From assembly GCF_004361815.1 (NCBI RefSeq), contig NZ_SNWA01000002.1:2790001-2854000 (forward strand): a stretch of 64,000 nt of DNA. The letters run 5' to 3'. Below, in pieces: positions 35,544-45,193 of the stretch. The stretch is from Paraburkholderia sp. BL10I2N1. GTDB lineage: Bacteria; Pseudomonadota; Gammaproteobacteria; Burkholderiales; Burkholderiaceae. Numbering within the stretch: position 1 is the first letter of the stretch; each line of letters opens with the position of its first letter. Both the position numbers and the translations under genes were made by a program. The notes under the pieces were generated by a model that made no database searches, had not been told where the DNA came from, and saw nothing but the letters and a program-made list of their open reading frames with translations.

Positions 35544-36398
35544 TCAGCGCCGGTTCAGCCGCTTCGACAGATCGGCGACGAGAATCGCCATTCTCGCGGG
35601 CTTCTCGTAGCACGCGACATCGTAGTTGCGGATGACGTCGCTGATTTCCGATTCGCTCGCCTTGCCGGTCAGGAGTTCGCCGGTCAACACGAAGATCGGC
35701 GCGTCCGGATTCTCCGATGCGCGCACCGCGCGGATCGCTGCTGCCGAGGTCAGGTTGCCGAACAGCCAGTCGATCACGATCCCGTCGAACACCTGGCTTT
35801 GCAGCGCATCGGTGAAGGCCGACAGCCCGTACAGCGCCATCGCCGCAAAACCGCTGCGTTCGAGGTAATCGCGCAGGTTGTCGGCCGACGCCTGATCGTC
35901 GTCGACCACCGCGATCAACGGCTTGTCCGTCTCCGCGCGGCGCGGATAGATCTCGATCTTGTGGACCTCGAAGGCATTCTGATAGAGCGCGCCGTCGTAA
36001 CGCACCACGCGCCATTGGTCCAGCTTCGAGTAGGCAATGAATTCCGGCCGGCTGCCGGCTTCGAGCGGCACGCCGACCCACGCAGTGCAGGCCAGATCGA
36101 CCGCGCCGATCGAAAACACGGCTTCGCGCGCGATCGCTCCGACCATGCCGGGGTCGAGCGACTGCGCGCCGAACAGTTGCGCAGCCGGCTCTCCGAATGC
36201 TTCGGCGACTTTCTTGATCTGCGACAGCGTCCAGGGGCTGTTGCCGCGCAGCTTGCGGTGACCTTGGGAAAAGCTCAGGTCGAGAATGCGGCAAAGCTCG
36301 GTGGTCTGCTGGCGTTTGCCGATGCCGTGCCGGCTCATCAACTCGCGCACGCGCTCGGCGACCGCGATCGAGTCGGGTGAGGTTGCTTCGTTGGCCAT
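35544..36398 (-). CDS. BetR-domain response regulator
   Basis: A 284-residue regulator with the domains in unusual order. An N-terminal BetR-type helix-turn-helix (SRHGIGKRQQTTELCRILDL, then FSQGHRKLRGNSPWTL) is followed by a middle region of about 80 residues and a C-terminal receiver. The receiver has the acidic cluster VVDDDQASADNL, a likely phospho-Asp in GIVIDWLFGN and the Lys in YEKPARMAIL. It is convergent with the hybrid kinase and probably receives phosphate from it. The 36399-36676 interval upstream holds its promoter region and no gene I can support. Confidence 0.8.
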   Translation of the reverse strand: MANEATSPDSIAVAERVRELMSRHGIGKRQQTTELCRILDLSFSQGHRKLRGNSPWTLSQIKKVAEAFGEPAAQLFGAQSLDPGMVGAIAREAVFSIGAVDLACTAWVGVPLEAGSRPEFIAYSKLDQWRVVRYDGALYQNAFEVHKIEIYPRRAETDKPLIAVVDDDQASADNLRDYLERSGFAAMALYGLSAFTDALQSQVFDGIVIDWLFGNLTSAAAIRAVRASENPDAPIFVLTGELLTGKASESEISDVIRNYDVACYEKPARMAILVADLSKRLNRR

Positions 36399-36676
36399 TC
36401 TGCGTGCGTGTCCGTCGATTTAAGTTGTATCTGGAAGAAGGACGCTACGGGCGCGGAAAAAATCCAGCGCGGATTCTTTGCGAGCCGACCGGCCACGCAG
36501 GGGGAGAGCAAATGTACAGCTAAAAGCCGCAAGTTCTGCGCTGTCACCGGACTCGGGATGAAACGATCGGTTTCACGGGTTTGCCGCACCGCGGGCGGGT
36601 TCGGCTTACCGTGCGAGTCCGGGCGCTATTTTAACGATGAAATTATCCATGGCGCATGAAACGTACGTGGCAATCG

Positions 36677-38488
36677 TTATTCTTTCGCATTCTTGACCCG
36701 CAGCGCAGGCGGCTCGGCTGGCCGCTGGCTGTCTGCGGGCACGGCCGTGGCTGCCGAAAGCATCGGAGCGGCTCGCCGGTACAGGGTGAACAGCTGATCC
36801 CGGTCGCCCGGGCGTGCGCCGCTCCAGAAGGCCTGCCAGCCGGGCGAGATTGCCGCGGCGCCTGACGGTGTCTGGACAATCAACACGTTGCAGTCTTGCG
36901 AGTCGCCCGTGCCGATACTCACTACGCGACGCTGCGTGTACCACGCGAACATCGGCGCCTCGGATTCTCCCAGTCCGCTCGACGCGACGCAGTCGTTTTT
37001 CGCGATGACGGGCGCCAATACCGCCGCAGCCTGGTGAAACACTGGTCGATAGCTTTTGGCCGCGTCGATCCACGGCATCAGCAAGGTGGCCATGAGACCC
37101 CAGGCGAGCGTCATCGCGGCAGCCCAGCTGGCGGCGCCGCGCCACCGGCCGCTGCGGTCGATGGCGGGCTGCACCGCGATCCAGCCCAACGTCAATGCGA
37201 CGGCGCTCAATACCGCGACAGGTTGTCGTGCTGGCAACTCCCAGTCAAGCGGCAGCCAGCGACCCAGCGGCGCCACCCAGTGATGCAGCGACTGCGGGCC
37301 GCGCATGATCCACCAGGTGAGCCAGGCCGCGACGAGGCTCGCCGCCGCGACGGTACGCGCCAGCCAGACCCATATGCGCTGCACCAGCGCCGGCAGACGC
37401 GGCAGCGTGCTGGCGGCGAGCGGCGTCAGCGCGGGCAGGATCGGCAGCAGGTAGAGTTCGCGCAGCGTCGCGGACAGACACAGCGTGGAGAGGCCCGTGA
37501 CGGTCACGAGCGCGGCGACGACGAGGACAGGCTGGCGCCATGTCGCGCGCCGCGCGAGTGCGATCAAGGCAAGCGGGCCCACCGGAAAGGCGAAGAACAG
37601 GAGCGCCTTGAATGGCGTCGAAGGCGTGTTGTCCGATCCCAGTTCAGGAACGGAAAAGCCGAGAAAGCGGCCGACGTTGTTGTCCCATAGCCAGGTCTTG
37701 AAGAGCGGCATCGAACGCTCGGCGAGCAGTGCCGGCCAGATCACCGTCAGCGGCAGCGCGACGGCGCCCGCGAGCAGCAGCGCGAACGCATAGCGGCGCG
37801 TACGGCACGCCGGCACGAACACCGGCACGAGCAGCGCGGCGACGCCGAACACGCCAGGCATCAGCAGACCCTTGGTCATCAGCGTTGCGGCGACGCCCAC
37901 GCCAAGCAGCAGCGCGGCTCGCCAGAGGGGCCAGCGGCGGGTGTCGCCGGCAAGCAGCACGATGCGGATCAACGCGTAGAGGGAGACCGCGCTCGCCGCC
38001 ATCAAGCCGACATCGGTGAACAGGTCGTGTGCGTGCCTGACAAGCCCGATGGTGCCCGCGAGCAGTAGCATGGAACCGGCCGTGTCGCGTGCGAGCCAGC
38101 CGCGCCGGGGCGACATCGCGCGCGCGATGGCGGCCGTGGCGGCGAAGGTGACCAGCATGGCGAGCAGTGTCGCGAGGCGTGCGCCGTCAGGGGCGGGCAG
38201 CCAGCCCGCGGTCGCCTTCATGAAGCCGACGGCGAACCAGTCGAAGAGCGGCGGCTTCTCCATGAACGGAACGCCGGCGTTTGTCGGCACGATCCAGTCG
38301 CCGGTCTGCGCCATGTGCTGCACGATACCGAACGTGTACATCTCGTCCTGCTTCCACGGCTCGCGTCCCACGATGCCGGGGAGCAGGTAGAGCGCAAGGC
38401 AAGCCACGACGATGCAGATGTGCCAGGCGGTGCGGGTGCGATTTTCAGACGGATGCAGAGTGAATGTCGATGGCGTGTGGCTGCTCAT
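36677..38488 (-). CDS. ArnT-like membrane glycosyltransferase (PMT family)
   Basis: A 603-residue membrane protein with about 12 hydrophobic segments. The first periplasmic loop has EPWKQDEMYTFGIVQHMAQ, then GDWIVPTNAGVPFMEKPPLF, like the ArnT signature that binds undecaprenyl-phosphate sugar. ArnT transfers 4-amino-arabinose to lipid A and confers polymyxin resistance, and a related sugar transfer is likely here. The start at 38488 follows the match to the family's N-terminus. A triple CTTAA box lies 89 bp upstream, the same distance as for the efflux operon, suggesting control by the PmrA/QseB-like regulator. Confidence 0.75.
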   Translation of the reverse strand: MSSHTPSTFTLHPSENRTRTAWHICIVVACLALYLLPGIVGREPWKQDEMYTFGIVQHMAQTGDWIVPTNAGVPFMEKPPLFDWFAVGFMKATAGWLPAPDGARLATLLAMLVTFAATAAIARAMSPRRGWLARDTAGSMLLLAGTIGLVRHAHDLFTDVGLMAASAVSLYALIRIVLLAGDTRRWPLWRAALLLGVGVAATLMTKGLLMPGVFGVAALLVPVFVPACRTRRYAFALLLAGAVALPLTVIWPALLAERSMPLFKTWLWDNNVGRFLGFSVPELGSDNTPSTPFKALLFFAFPVGPLALIALARRATWRQPVLVVAALVTVTGLSTLCLSATLRELYLLPILPALTPLAASTLPRLPALVQRIWVWLARTVAAASLVAAWLTWWIMRGPQSLHHWVAPLGRWLPLDWELPARQPVAVLSAVALTLGWIAVQPAIDRSGRWRGAASWAAAMTLAWGLMATLLMPWIDAAKSYRPVFHQAAAVLAPVIAKNDCVASSGLGESEAPMFAWYTQRRVVSIGTGDSQDCNVLIVQTPSGAAAISPGWQAFWSGARPGDRDQLFTLYRRAAPMLSAATAVPADSQRPAEPPALRVKNAKE

Positions 38489-38576
38489 CCGGGCTGTTCC
38501 GAAGCGATGGCTGCGCTGGGATCCCACGCAACGGCACCGCTGAGTCTGTAGACCCTCAAGAGTCGCATCCACCTCC

Positions 38577-38603
38577 TTAAGCGAGCCTTAAGTGGGCCTT
38601 CAG
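38577..38603. promoter_or_regulatory. Triple CTTAA box upstream of the glycosyltransferase gene
   Basis: On the plus strand TTAAG (38577-38581), TTAAG (38588-38592) and TTCAG (38599-38603) repeat with an 11-bp period. In gene direction they read CTGAA-N6-CTTAA-N6-CTTAA. They begin 89 bp from the start codon at 38488. The layout matches PmrA/QseB-type boxes and the element at 44460-44486. Confidence 0.7.
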
Positions 38604-38779
38604 TCCACTGCCCGGCCATCGGTTTGCAAACAGTTTGCCAACGAATAAGCAACATTTAGCTTTCAATAGCCCTGCATCAGCTTGTTGTCGCCCGCGATCG
38701 GGCATCCAGGTTGCTGCGCAGAAAGCCGGACTTCAATGCGACAGAAAGGGGTAGGAATGCCTCATCCCGACTGAGTGAA

Positions 38780-41700
38780 CTACTCTCCTGCAGGCTCGCC
38801 AGCACCCGCTGTGCGCTGCCTCATCAACAGTTGCAGCAGCACGGGCAGCAGCAGAAGCACAAGCGGCAACTGCACGATGAGGCCGGAAATGATCGCGATG
38901 GCGAGCGGCTGCTGCATCGCCGATCCCTGTCCCAGTGCGAAGGCGAGCGGCAATAGCGCGAGGATGGCAGCGATCGTCGTCATGGCGATCGGGCGCAGAC
39001 GATTGCGGCCGGCCTCGATCAGCGCGCGATCGAATGGCATGCCTTCGTCGCGTACGAGGCCCTGCAGCTCCGATACGTAGAAGATCGCGACTTCGGTGAC
39101 GATCCCGATGATCATCGTCATGCCCATCATCGCGGAGATGTTGAGTTCGATGCCGGTGATCCACAGGCCGACGAACACCGCGCCGGTCGCAAGCAGAGGC
39201 ATCGCCATCACGGAAAGCGCCACGCGGAAGCGCTCATACAGAAACAGCAACAGCCCGAAGACGAGCGCAACCGCCGCACCGAACACGGTCAGGAGGCCCT
39301 TGAAGGCAATCTGCTGCTGCTGATACAGGCCGCCGAGTTCGTAATACACGTCTTTCGGCAGGAGATTCGCGTCGGCGAGCGCCTGCTGCACGTCGGCAAT
39401 CGTCGAGCCGAGGTCGCGGCCGTCGATGCGTGCGGTTACCGCCACCATCCGTTTCAGGTTGTCACGGCTGATCTCCGGCTGGCCGGTCACGACGACGCGG
39501 TCGGCAACACGCTTGAGCGCGAACAGATGGCCATCGGGCGCGCGGATCTGCAACTGGCCCAGTTGCGTGTCGGTGAGCTTCAATGCGCCGGCGACCCGCA
39601 CCCGTACGCCGATTGTCTTCGGTCCGGTCTGGAACTGCGTCGCAATGTTACCTTCGACCATGTCCGACACCGCCTGTGCAATCGACTGCGAATCCATACC
39701 TTCTGCTGCCGCGGCATCCGGGCGGATGTGCAATTCGAGGGCGTCGCCAGCCGGATTGATGCCGTCATCCACATCGACGATGCCCGGAATCTTGCCGATG
39801 CGCGCCGCGACTTTTCTGGCCGTGGTGTCGAGCGTGTCCTGATCGTCGGAATAGATCTTGATCTGGACGGGCTGAGGGACCGCGGTCAGATCGCCGATCA
39901 GGTCTTCCATCAGTTGCGCGAGTTCCACGCTGACGCCCGGCACCTGCGTTTCGACCTTCGAGCGGATTTCTTCCATCACGGTTTCGATCGGTTCACGGCT
40001 GCCTGACTTGAGCCGCACGAAGAAGTCACCGCGATTCGGTTCGTTCAGATCGCCGCCCAGGCCGGCGCCCGTGCGCCGCGAATACGTCGCGACGTTGGGA
40101 TTCGCACGGATGATCGCCTCGATCTGTTGCATCAGGCGATCGGTCTCGGTGATCGAGGTGCCTGGTTCGGTGTGGTAGTCGAGAACGAAGCCGCCTTCGT
40201 CCATGGTCGGCATGAAGCCGCTGCCGACGCGCGTGAACGCGAAAGCCGCGACCACGACGAGCGGAACCAGGCCGACCAGCACGAGCAGGGGACGCGCGGT
40301 GACGTGTTCGATCAGGAACGCGTAACGGCGGTTCATCCACTGCGCGAAACGTGTCTCACGATGCTCCTCCGCATCCTTGGGTTTGAGCCAGCGGTCGCAG
40401 AGGATCGGCACTGCCAGCCACGTGACGAGAAAGGAGATGAAGAGGGCGCTCGCCATCGTCACGGACAACGCCTTGAAGAACGCACCAGTGACGCCGGACA
40501 GAAACGCAAGCGGCACGAAGATGATCAGCGTCGCCGCCGACGATCCGGTCAGCGGCCGCGTGAATTCGAGCGCCGCCGACATCACGCGGCCGTGGAAGGC
40601 GTTCGCACCGGCTTCACGTACGCGCCGCACGATATGCTCGATCATCACGATGGCATCGTCGATCACGAGTCCGACCGCGGCTGCCATCCCGCCGAGCGTC
40701 ATGATGTTGAAACCCATGCCGAACACGTCGAGCAGCAGGATGGTCGCGGCCATCACCACGGGTACGAGCGCCACGGCAATCGCGGTGATTTTCAGGTTGC
40801 GCAGGAACGCGAACAGCGTGAGCGCGGCAAGCACGACGCCGATCATGATCGCGTCACGAACACTTTTGGCCGAGGCCGTCACCAGTTCGCTCTGGTCGTA
40901 CCAGTTCGCGAGATGAACGCCGGGCGGCATCTGAGGCTGGAAGGCGGCGAGCCTTGTCCGGATCGTCTTCGCCATCGCTACGCTGTTTGCGCCCGGCTGC
41001 TGAAAGATGTTGATCAGCACGGCGTCCTGGCCGTCCGCAGTCACGCGCATCCATTGCGGGACCACGCCTTGCCGGACCGTGGCCACATCACCGAGACGGA
41101 CCTGCGACGCCCCCGTCGCCGCGACGACCACATTCTTCAATTCGTCGATGCGCGTGATGGTGGCGTTGGCGATCACGAGATACAGCTTGTCGTGATCTTC
41201 GATGCGGCCGGTTGCCATCAGCACGTTGCTCGCGCCGATCGCCTTCGATACGTCCGCGAGCGACAGCTTGTACGCCGCAAGCCGCGCCGGATCGATCGCC
41301 ACTTCGAATTCGTCCCGCGCGCCGCCGGTCACTTCGACCCGCGCGACACCTTCCACCGACGACAGCAGCGGGCGCATCTGGAACTGCGCAAGATCATGCA
41401 GGGCGCTCAGCGACTGTTCCTTCGAAGTGAGGCTGTAGGCGAGCACCGGGAACACCGTCGGGTCCATCCGGCGCACCTGCATCGACGTGCCCGGGGGCAG
41501 CGTCGCAAGAATTTCGCTGATCGCGGACTGTGCCTGCAACGTGGCCTGCGCCATGTCAGTGCCCCAGTCGAAATTGAGCGAGATCTCGGCGGAACCGCGG
41601 CTCGTCTTCGACTGAACGTCGCGCACGTTCGGCACGCGGCGCAGCGCTTCCTCGACGGGCATGGTGACGAGCGTCGCCATCTGCTCGGCAGGGCGGTCGC

Positions 41701-41854
41701 CAGCATCGAGCGACACCACCGCGCGGGGAAACGCCACGTTCGGGAACAGCGAGATCGGCAGACGAAACGCGGTCAACGCGCCGGCGATCGCCAGCAGCGC
41801 GACCACGAACAGCAGCGAGCGCCGATGCATCTGCATCCATTGACCGAAATTCAT
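38780..41854 (-). CDS. RND efflux pump inner-membrane transporter
   Basis: A 1024-residue RND permease with about 12 membrane helices and two large periplasmic loops. Family features are FRLPISLFPNVAFPRAVVSL near the start, the conserved Asp-containing helix IGVVLAALTLFAFLRNLKIT, then GGMAAAVGLVIDDAIVMIEH and PTMDEGGFVLDYHTEPGTS. The sequence is closer to the CzcA/MdtB-like division than to AcrB. It overlaps the adaptor gene by four bases (ATGA). It would pump drugs or small molecules through the adaptor and outer-membrane channel. Confidence 0.9.
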   Translation of the reverse strand: MNFGQWMQMHRRSLLFVVALLAIAGALTAFRLPISLFPNVAFPRAVVSLDAGDRPAEQMATLVTMPVEEALRRVPNVRDVQSKTSRGSAEISLNFDWGTDMAQATLQAQSAISEILATLPPGTSMQVRRMDPTVFPVLAYSLTSKEQSLSALHDLAQFQMRPLLSSVEGVARVEVTGGARDEFEVAIDPARLAAYKLSLADVSKAIGASNVLMATGRIEDHDKLYLVIANATITRIDELKNVVVAATGASQVRLGDVATVRQGVVPQWMRVTADGQDAVLINIFQQPGANSVAMAKTIRTRLAAFQPQMPPGVHLANWYDQSELVTASAKSVRDAIMIGVVLAALTLFAFLRNLKITAIAVALVPVVMAATILLLDVFGMGFNIMTLGGMAAAVGLVIDDAIVMIEHIVRRVREAGANAFHGRVMSAALEFTRPLTGSSAATLIIFVPLAFLSGVTGAFFKALSVTMASALFISFLVTWLAVPILCDRWLKPKDAEEHRETRFAQWMNRRYAFLIEHVTARPLLVLVGLVPLVVVAAFAFTRVGSGFMPTMDEGGFVLDYHTEPGTSITETDRLMQQIEAIIRANPNVATYSRRTGAGLGGDLNEPNRGDFFVRLKSGSREPIETVMEEIRSKVETQVPGVSVELAQLMEDLIGDLTAVPQPVQIKIYSDDQDTLDTTARKVAARIGKIPGIVDVDDGINPAGDALELHIRPDAAAAEGMDSQSIAQAVSDMVEGNIATQFQTGPKTIGVRVRVAGALKLTDTQLGQLQIRAPDGHLFALKRVADRVVVTGQPEISRDNLKRMVAVTARIDGRDLGSTIADVQQALADANLLPKDVYYELGGLYQQQQIAFKGLLTVFGAAVALVFGLLLFLYERFRVALSVMAMPLLATGAVFVGLWITGIELNISAMMGMTMIIGIVTEVAIFYVSELQGLVRDEGMPFDRALIEAGRNRLRPIAMTTIAAILALLPLAFALGQGSAMQQPLAIAIISGLIVQLPLVLLLLPVLLQLLMRQRTAGAGEPAGE

Positions 41855-42939
41855 CGGGCAGCGCTCCCGGCGATCTGCACGGCCATCCCTTCCTTCAGTT
41901 CATAGTTGCCGCTGACAACGAGCGGCTGCGAGCCGTTGAGCATGCCATCGACGCCATAGCGGCTGTCGTCTTCGACCTTCGTGACGACGCTCACGCGATG
42001 CGCCTTGTGATCCGGCGTGATCTGAAACACGTACTCGCCTTGCCCGTCTTTCAGGACGGCGGCGCGCGGCACGATCCAGTGCGTGCCGGGGTTCGTCGCG
42101 ATATCGGCGCTGACGCGCGTGCCCGGGATAAACGCGGTCTGGCCGAGCGGCACGTTTGCGCCGATATTGACCAGCTGGCTTTGCGGATCGACCGAGGCGC
42201 CGACCATGACGACGCGGCCCGGTACCGCGCTTCGTGCGAGCGCGCTGGACAGGCCGCGCAGCGTCAACGTGTCGCCGGGATGCACGGCGGCGGCATCCGA
42301 GGGCTCGACGGTGAGCATGACGTTTGGCCGTGCGTCCTTGCCACTGCCGGTGGCGGCAAGCTGCATGATCGCGGCGCCTGGCTGAACCTGGTCGCCCTGT
42401 GCCACGGAAACCTGCAGGACGACACCGTCGATCGGTGCGTTCAGCGGATGCGGGCCTGCGGAGATGCCCATCTGGTCCTGTGCGGCGAGCGCCTGCTGCG
42501 CATCGAGAGCGGCTTTTTTCGCGGTCGCGAGTTGCGATTGGGTGGCCAGACCCTTGTCGTACAGCGACTGGGTGCGCGCGAGTTCGCCTTGCGCGAGCGT
42601 CGCCGCGCTTCTCGCCTGGGTGGCGGCGAGTGCGGCAGCGGGATCTGCCTGCACGATGGCGAGCGGCGTACCGCGTGTCACGGTCTGGCCGGGCTGCACC
42701 CGCATCTGCGTGATGCGCGCGATATACGGCAGGTTCACCGTCGTCACGTTGGAAGCCGATGCGGCGACGGTGCCATAGGCGCGGACAGGTTGGGCGATGA
42801 CGCCGCGTTGGACCTGGGCGGTCTGTACCGTGACGACGGGTTCGGCGTCGGCGTAAGCGTGGGCGCTCCACATGGCGGCCGTGGTGGCAAGGCACATCGC
42901 GACGCGGCGCGCCTGCATCGAAAAGCGGCTATTTCGCAT
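41851..42939 (-). CDS. RND efflux periplasmic adaptor (HlyD/MFP family)
   Basis: A 362-residue membrane-fusion protein. It has a signal peptide (residues about 1-31, VAMCLATTAAMWSAHAYADA), a barrel-sandwich/lipoyl domain (RVQPGQTVTRGTPLAIVQAD, then PIDGVVLQVSVAQGDQVQPG), a helical hairpin between them, and C-terminal beta domains. It bridges the RND pump and the outer-membrane channel. It overlaps the channel gene's end by 11 bp and the permease gene by four bases. Confidence 0.88.
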   Translation of the reverse strand: MRNSRFSMQARRVAMCLATTAAMWSAHAYADAEPVVTVQTAQVQRGVIAQPVRAYGTVAASASNVTTVNLPYIARITQMRVQPGQTVTRGTPLAIVQADPAAALAATQARSAATLAQGELARTQSLYDKGLATQSQLATAKKAALDAQQALAAQDQMGISAGPHPLNAPIDGVVLQVSVAQGDQVQPGAAIMQLAATGSGKDARPNVMLTVEPSDAAAVHPGDTLTLRGLSSALARSAVPGRVVMVGASVDPQSQLVNIGANVPLGQTAFIPGTRVSADIATNPGTHWIVPRAAVLKDGQGEYVFQITPDHKAHRVSVVTKVEDDSRYGVDGMLNGSQPLVVSGNYELKEGMAVQIAGSAAR

Positions 42940-44371
42940 GGGTTTCAGTCAAAGTCTGGTCGGCGGAGAAGGCATCGGGAATCGCGCTGCCGAGCAGCGC
43001 CTGCAGGCCAACGCGCTGTTCCGCGAGCGACTCGCGTAGCGTGGCGACGTCGATGCGTTTGGTCAGCGCCGCGCTTTGCGCATCGGTGTAGGCGCCGAGG
43101 GCAAGGTTGTGCTCCGAGTAGGCCTGCGACGCGTGGCGGGCGGCGAGATCGACATCGGGCAATGCGCCCTCAGTCTGCTGGAGCTGGCGCGCGAGGATCG
43201 CGCTGTCGGCGCGTATGTGCGCGACGTCGGCATACGCCTGGTTCAGGCGGTTCTGGTATTCGTCGCGCAGACGCTGGCGCGTGGCCTTTTCGATCGCGAC
43301 GTTGCCCTGATTGCGGTTGAAGATCGGCAGACTCAGGTTGATCTGGAAGCCGCTCGTGTAAATGTTCGACGTATCGCGCGCCCGCACGAAACCGACCGAC
43401 AGGCTCGGAAACTGGCTGAGGATGGCCGCGCGATACTTCTGCTCCTGCGCCTCGTAACCGGCCTCCAGTGCGAGCAGGTCAGGCCTGCGCTTCGGCAACG
43501 CCGCGACCGCCGAGTCGATCGTGGAGTCGGCGACTGGCGTACTCTCGATGTCGCCGGTCAGTTGCAACTGCACGTCGGGTGCGAGACCCAGCAGCGCGTT
43601 CAGGTCGTGATGCGTCTGTTCGGCGGCACGTTCGGCGTCGGTGTATTGCTTTCGTGCGTCGCTGTACGAGGTGAGCGCGGCGCTCAACTGGTCTTCAGTG
43701 AGGTTGCCTGCGCGCTGCGCTTCGGCCATCCGCTCGTAGCGTGTGCGCGACAGTTCGAGCTGCTGCTGGAGAAACGGCAAGGTCTCTTCCTGAAAACGTG
43801 CCTTCAGGAAGAGCTGCTTCGCCTGCGCGACGATCTGCCATTCTTGCCAGAGCAGGCCAAGATCGGTCTTGACGACAGTCGCATCAGCTGACTTTTTATT
43901 CGCGCCGCGCGTGACGATCGCCATCACGTCCATGCTGAGGCCATAATTGAACGCGCGCGTGAAGCCCTCCGCGCCGGGGTAGTCGCTCGCCACGCTCAGT
44001 TGCGGATCGGGCAGCAGGCCCGCCGAAAAAGCCTGCGCGCGTGAAATGCCGAGATCGTCGCGGGTGAGCTTCAGATCCGGGTTGTTGGCGACGGCGAGCA
44101 TCGCGACTTCTTCGATATCGAGTCCGTCGGAAGGATCGAAGCGGTGGGCGGCCAGTTCGGGCAGCGGCATCGTGGCCGGGTCGATCTGGATGCGCTCGAG
44201 CGTGCTTGCGGAGGTCGATGTGTCGCGTGGCGCCAGCGGTTCGCGGTGGTACCACGTGCAACCTGCAATCAGCATTGCACAGAGCGGCATCGTCGCGCGC
44301 AGGGCAGTGATACACCGGCCACGCACGGCGCGGGTCGCGTGCACCGCTGGATCGGCGTGAAATACGGGCAA
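42929..44371 (-). CDS. Outer-membrane efflux lipoprotein (TolC/OMF family)
   Basis: A 480-residue outer-membrane channel subunit. A lipobox LIAGC gives a lipidated Cys38. An alternative start at 44290 would shorten the leader too far. The mature part has two OEP repeats with the typical helical segments (NNPDLKLTRDDLGISRAQAF, then RFEEQ-like KARFQEETLPFLQQQLELSR). It is first in the three-gene efflux operon, transcribed divergently from the PmrA/QseB-like regulator gene. The triple CTTAA box lies 89 bp upstream of its start codon. Confidence 0.88.
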   Translation of the reverse strand: MPVFHADPAVHATRAVRGRCITALRATMPLCAMLIAGCTWYHREPLAPRDTSTSASTLERIQIDPATMPLPELAAHRFDPSDGLDIEEVAMLAVANNPDLKLTRDDLGISRAQAFSAGLLPDPQLSVASDYPGAEGFTRAFNYGLSMDVMAIVTRGANKKSADATVVKTDLGLLWQEWQIVAQAKQLFLKARFQEETLPFLQQQLELSRTRYERMAEAQRAGNLTEDQLSAALTSYSDARKQYTDAERAAEQTHHDLNALLGLAPDVQLQLTGDIESTPVADSTIDSAVAALPKRRPDLLALEAGYEAQEQKYRAAILSQFPSLSVGFVRARDTSNIYTSGFQINLSLPIFNRNQGNVAIEKATRQRLRDEYQNRLNQAYADVAHIRADSAILARQLQQTEGALPDVDLAARHASQAYSEHNLALGAYTDAQSAALTKRIDVATLRESLAEQRVGLQALLGSAIPDAFSADQTLTETHAK

Positions 44372-44455
44372 ATCCGGCTCCTGATCTTGAGGGAGGGAAG
44401 CACCTTCGCTTCATGCGAACGCGCGTCCGGACAAAATGCCGATTTTCGAGGGGAC

Positions 44456-44486
44456 GAGCTTAAGTAATACTTAAGCTCGCGTTAAG
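44456..44486. promoter_or_regulatory. Triple CTTAA/TTAAG box between efflux operon and regulator gene
   Basis: Three TTAAG elements (44460-44464, 44471-44475, 44482-44486) with an 11-bp period. The first two form a perfect inverted repeat with 11-bp arms (GAGCTTAAGTA) at 44456-44478. The array lies 89 bp from the efflux operon start at 44371 and 45 bp before the regulator start at 44531, so it probably serves both directions. Confidence 0.75.
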
Positions 44487-44530
44487 CTTGAGACCGCGAC
44501 AATGCACGCATACCGAAAAGGAGGATGGAG

Positions 44531-45193
44531 ATGCGTCTGCTATTGATCGAAGACGATGAGATGATTGCCGAAACCGTGCTTGAATCGATGCGCCGCGTGG
44601 GCTACGCGATCGACTGGGCGGAGGACGGACGCGCGGCGGATCTGTCGCTTGGCAACGGTGTCTATGATCTGGTGCTGCTGGACCTCGGCTTGCCGAAGAA
44701 AGACGGTATCGACGTGCTGAACGGCTATCGCAAGGCGGGCGGCGCGGCGCCCGTCATCATCCTGACCGCGCGCGACGCCGTCGAGGAGCGCATCCGCGGC
44801 CTCGACGCCGGCGCGGACGACTACCTCATCAAGCCATTCGATCTCGACGAGCTGGCCGCGCGCGTACGCGCGCTGCTGCGCCGGCGCACAGGGCAAAAGC
44901 AGCCGGTCTATGCACACGGGGAACTCACGCTCGATCCGGCATCGCACGAGGTGACGAAGAATGGCGAACTGCTGCCGCTCGTGCCGCGCGAATTCGGCTT
45001 GCTGCAGGCGCTGATCGAAGAGCCGACGCGCGTCTTCACGAAAGCCGAACTCGAAGAAAAGCTGTACGGATGGGGCGAGGAGGTCGGCAGCAACACGATC
45101 GAGGTCCATGTGCACAGCCTGCGCCGCAAGATTGGCGCAGAGCAGATCGTTACGATTCGTGGCGTCGGCTACCGGTTGAAGAGGGCTGGATGA
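44531..45193 (+). CDS. OmpR-type response regulator (PmrA/QseB-like)
   Basis: A 220-residue two-domain regulator. The receiver has acidic residues in LIEDDEMIAETV and phospho-Asp51 (LLDLGLPKKDG), with Lys in YLIKPFDLDEL. The C-terminal winged helix ends with NTIEVHVHSLRRKIGAEQIV and TIRGVGYRLKR. The start at 44531 has GGAGG seven bases upstream, while the ATG at 44525 lies directly against GGAGG. It overlaps the kinase gene (ATGA). Its type binds direct repeats like the CTTAA boxes found upstream of this gene, the efflux operon and the glycosyltransferase gene. Confidence 0.88.
   Translation: MRLLLIEDDEMIAETVLESMRRVGYAIDWAEDGRAADLSLGNGVYDLVLLDLGLPKKDGIDVLNGYRKAGGAAPVIILTARDAVEERIRGLDAGADDYLIKPFDLDELAARVRALLRRRTGQKQPVYAHGELTLDPASHEVTKNGELLPLVPREFGLLQALIEEPTRVFTKAELEEKLYGWGEEVGSNTIEVHVHSLRRKIGAEQIVTIRGVGYRLKRAG

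Noticed and set aside
40127..41905. A 592-codon open frame on the plus strand opposite the RND permease
   Set aside because: The RND permease is certain. The opposite frame has a low-complexity His/Arg/Asp composition typical of antisense frames.
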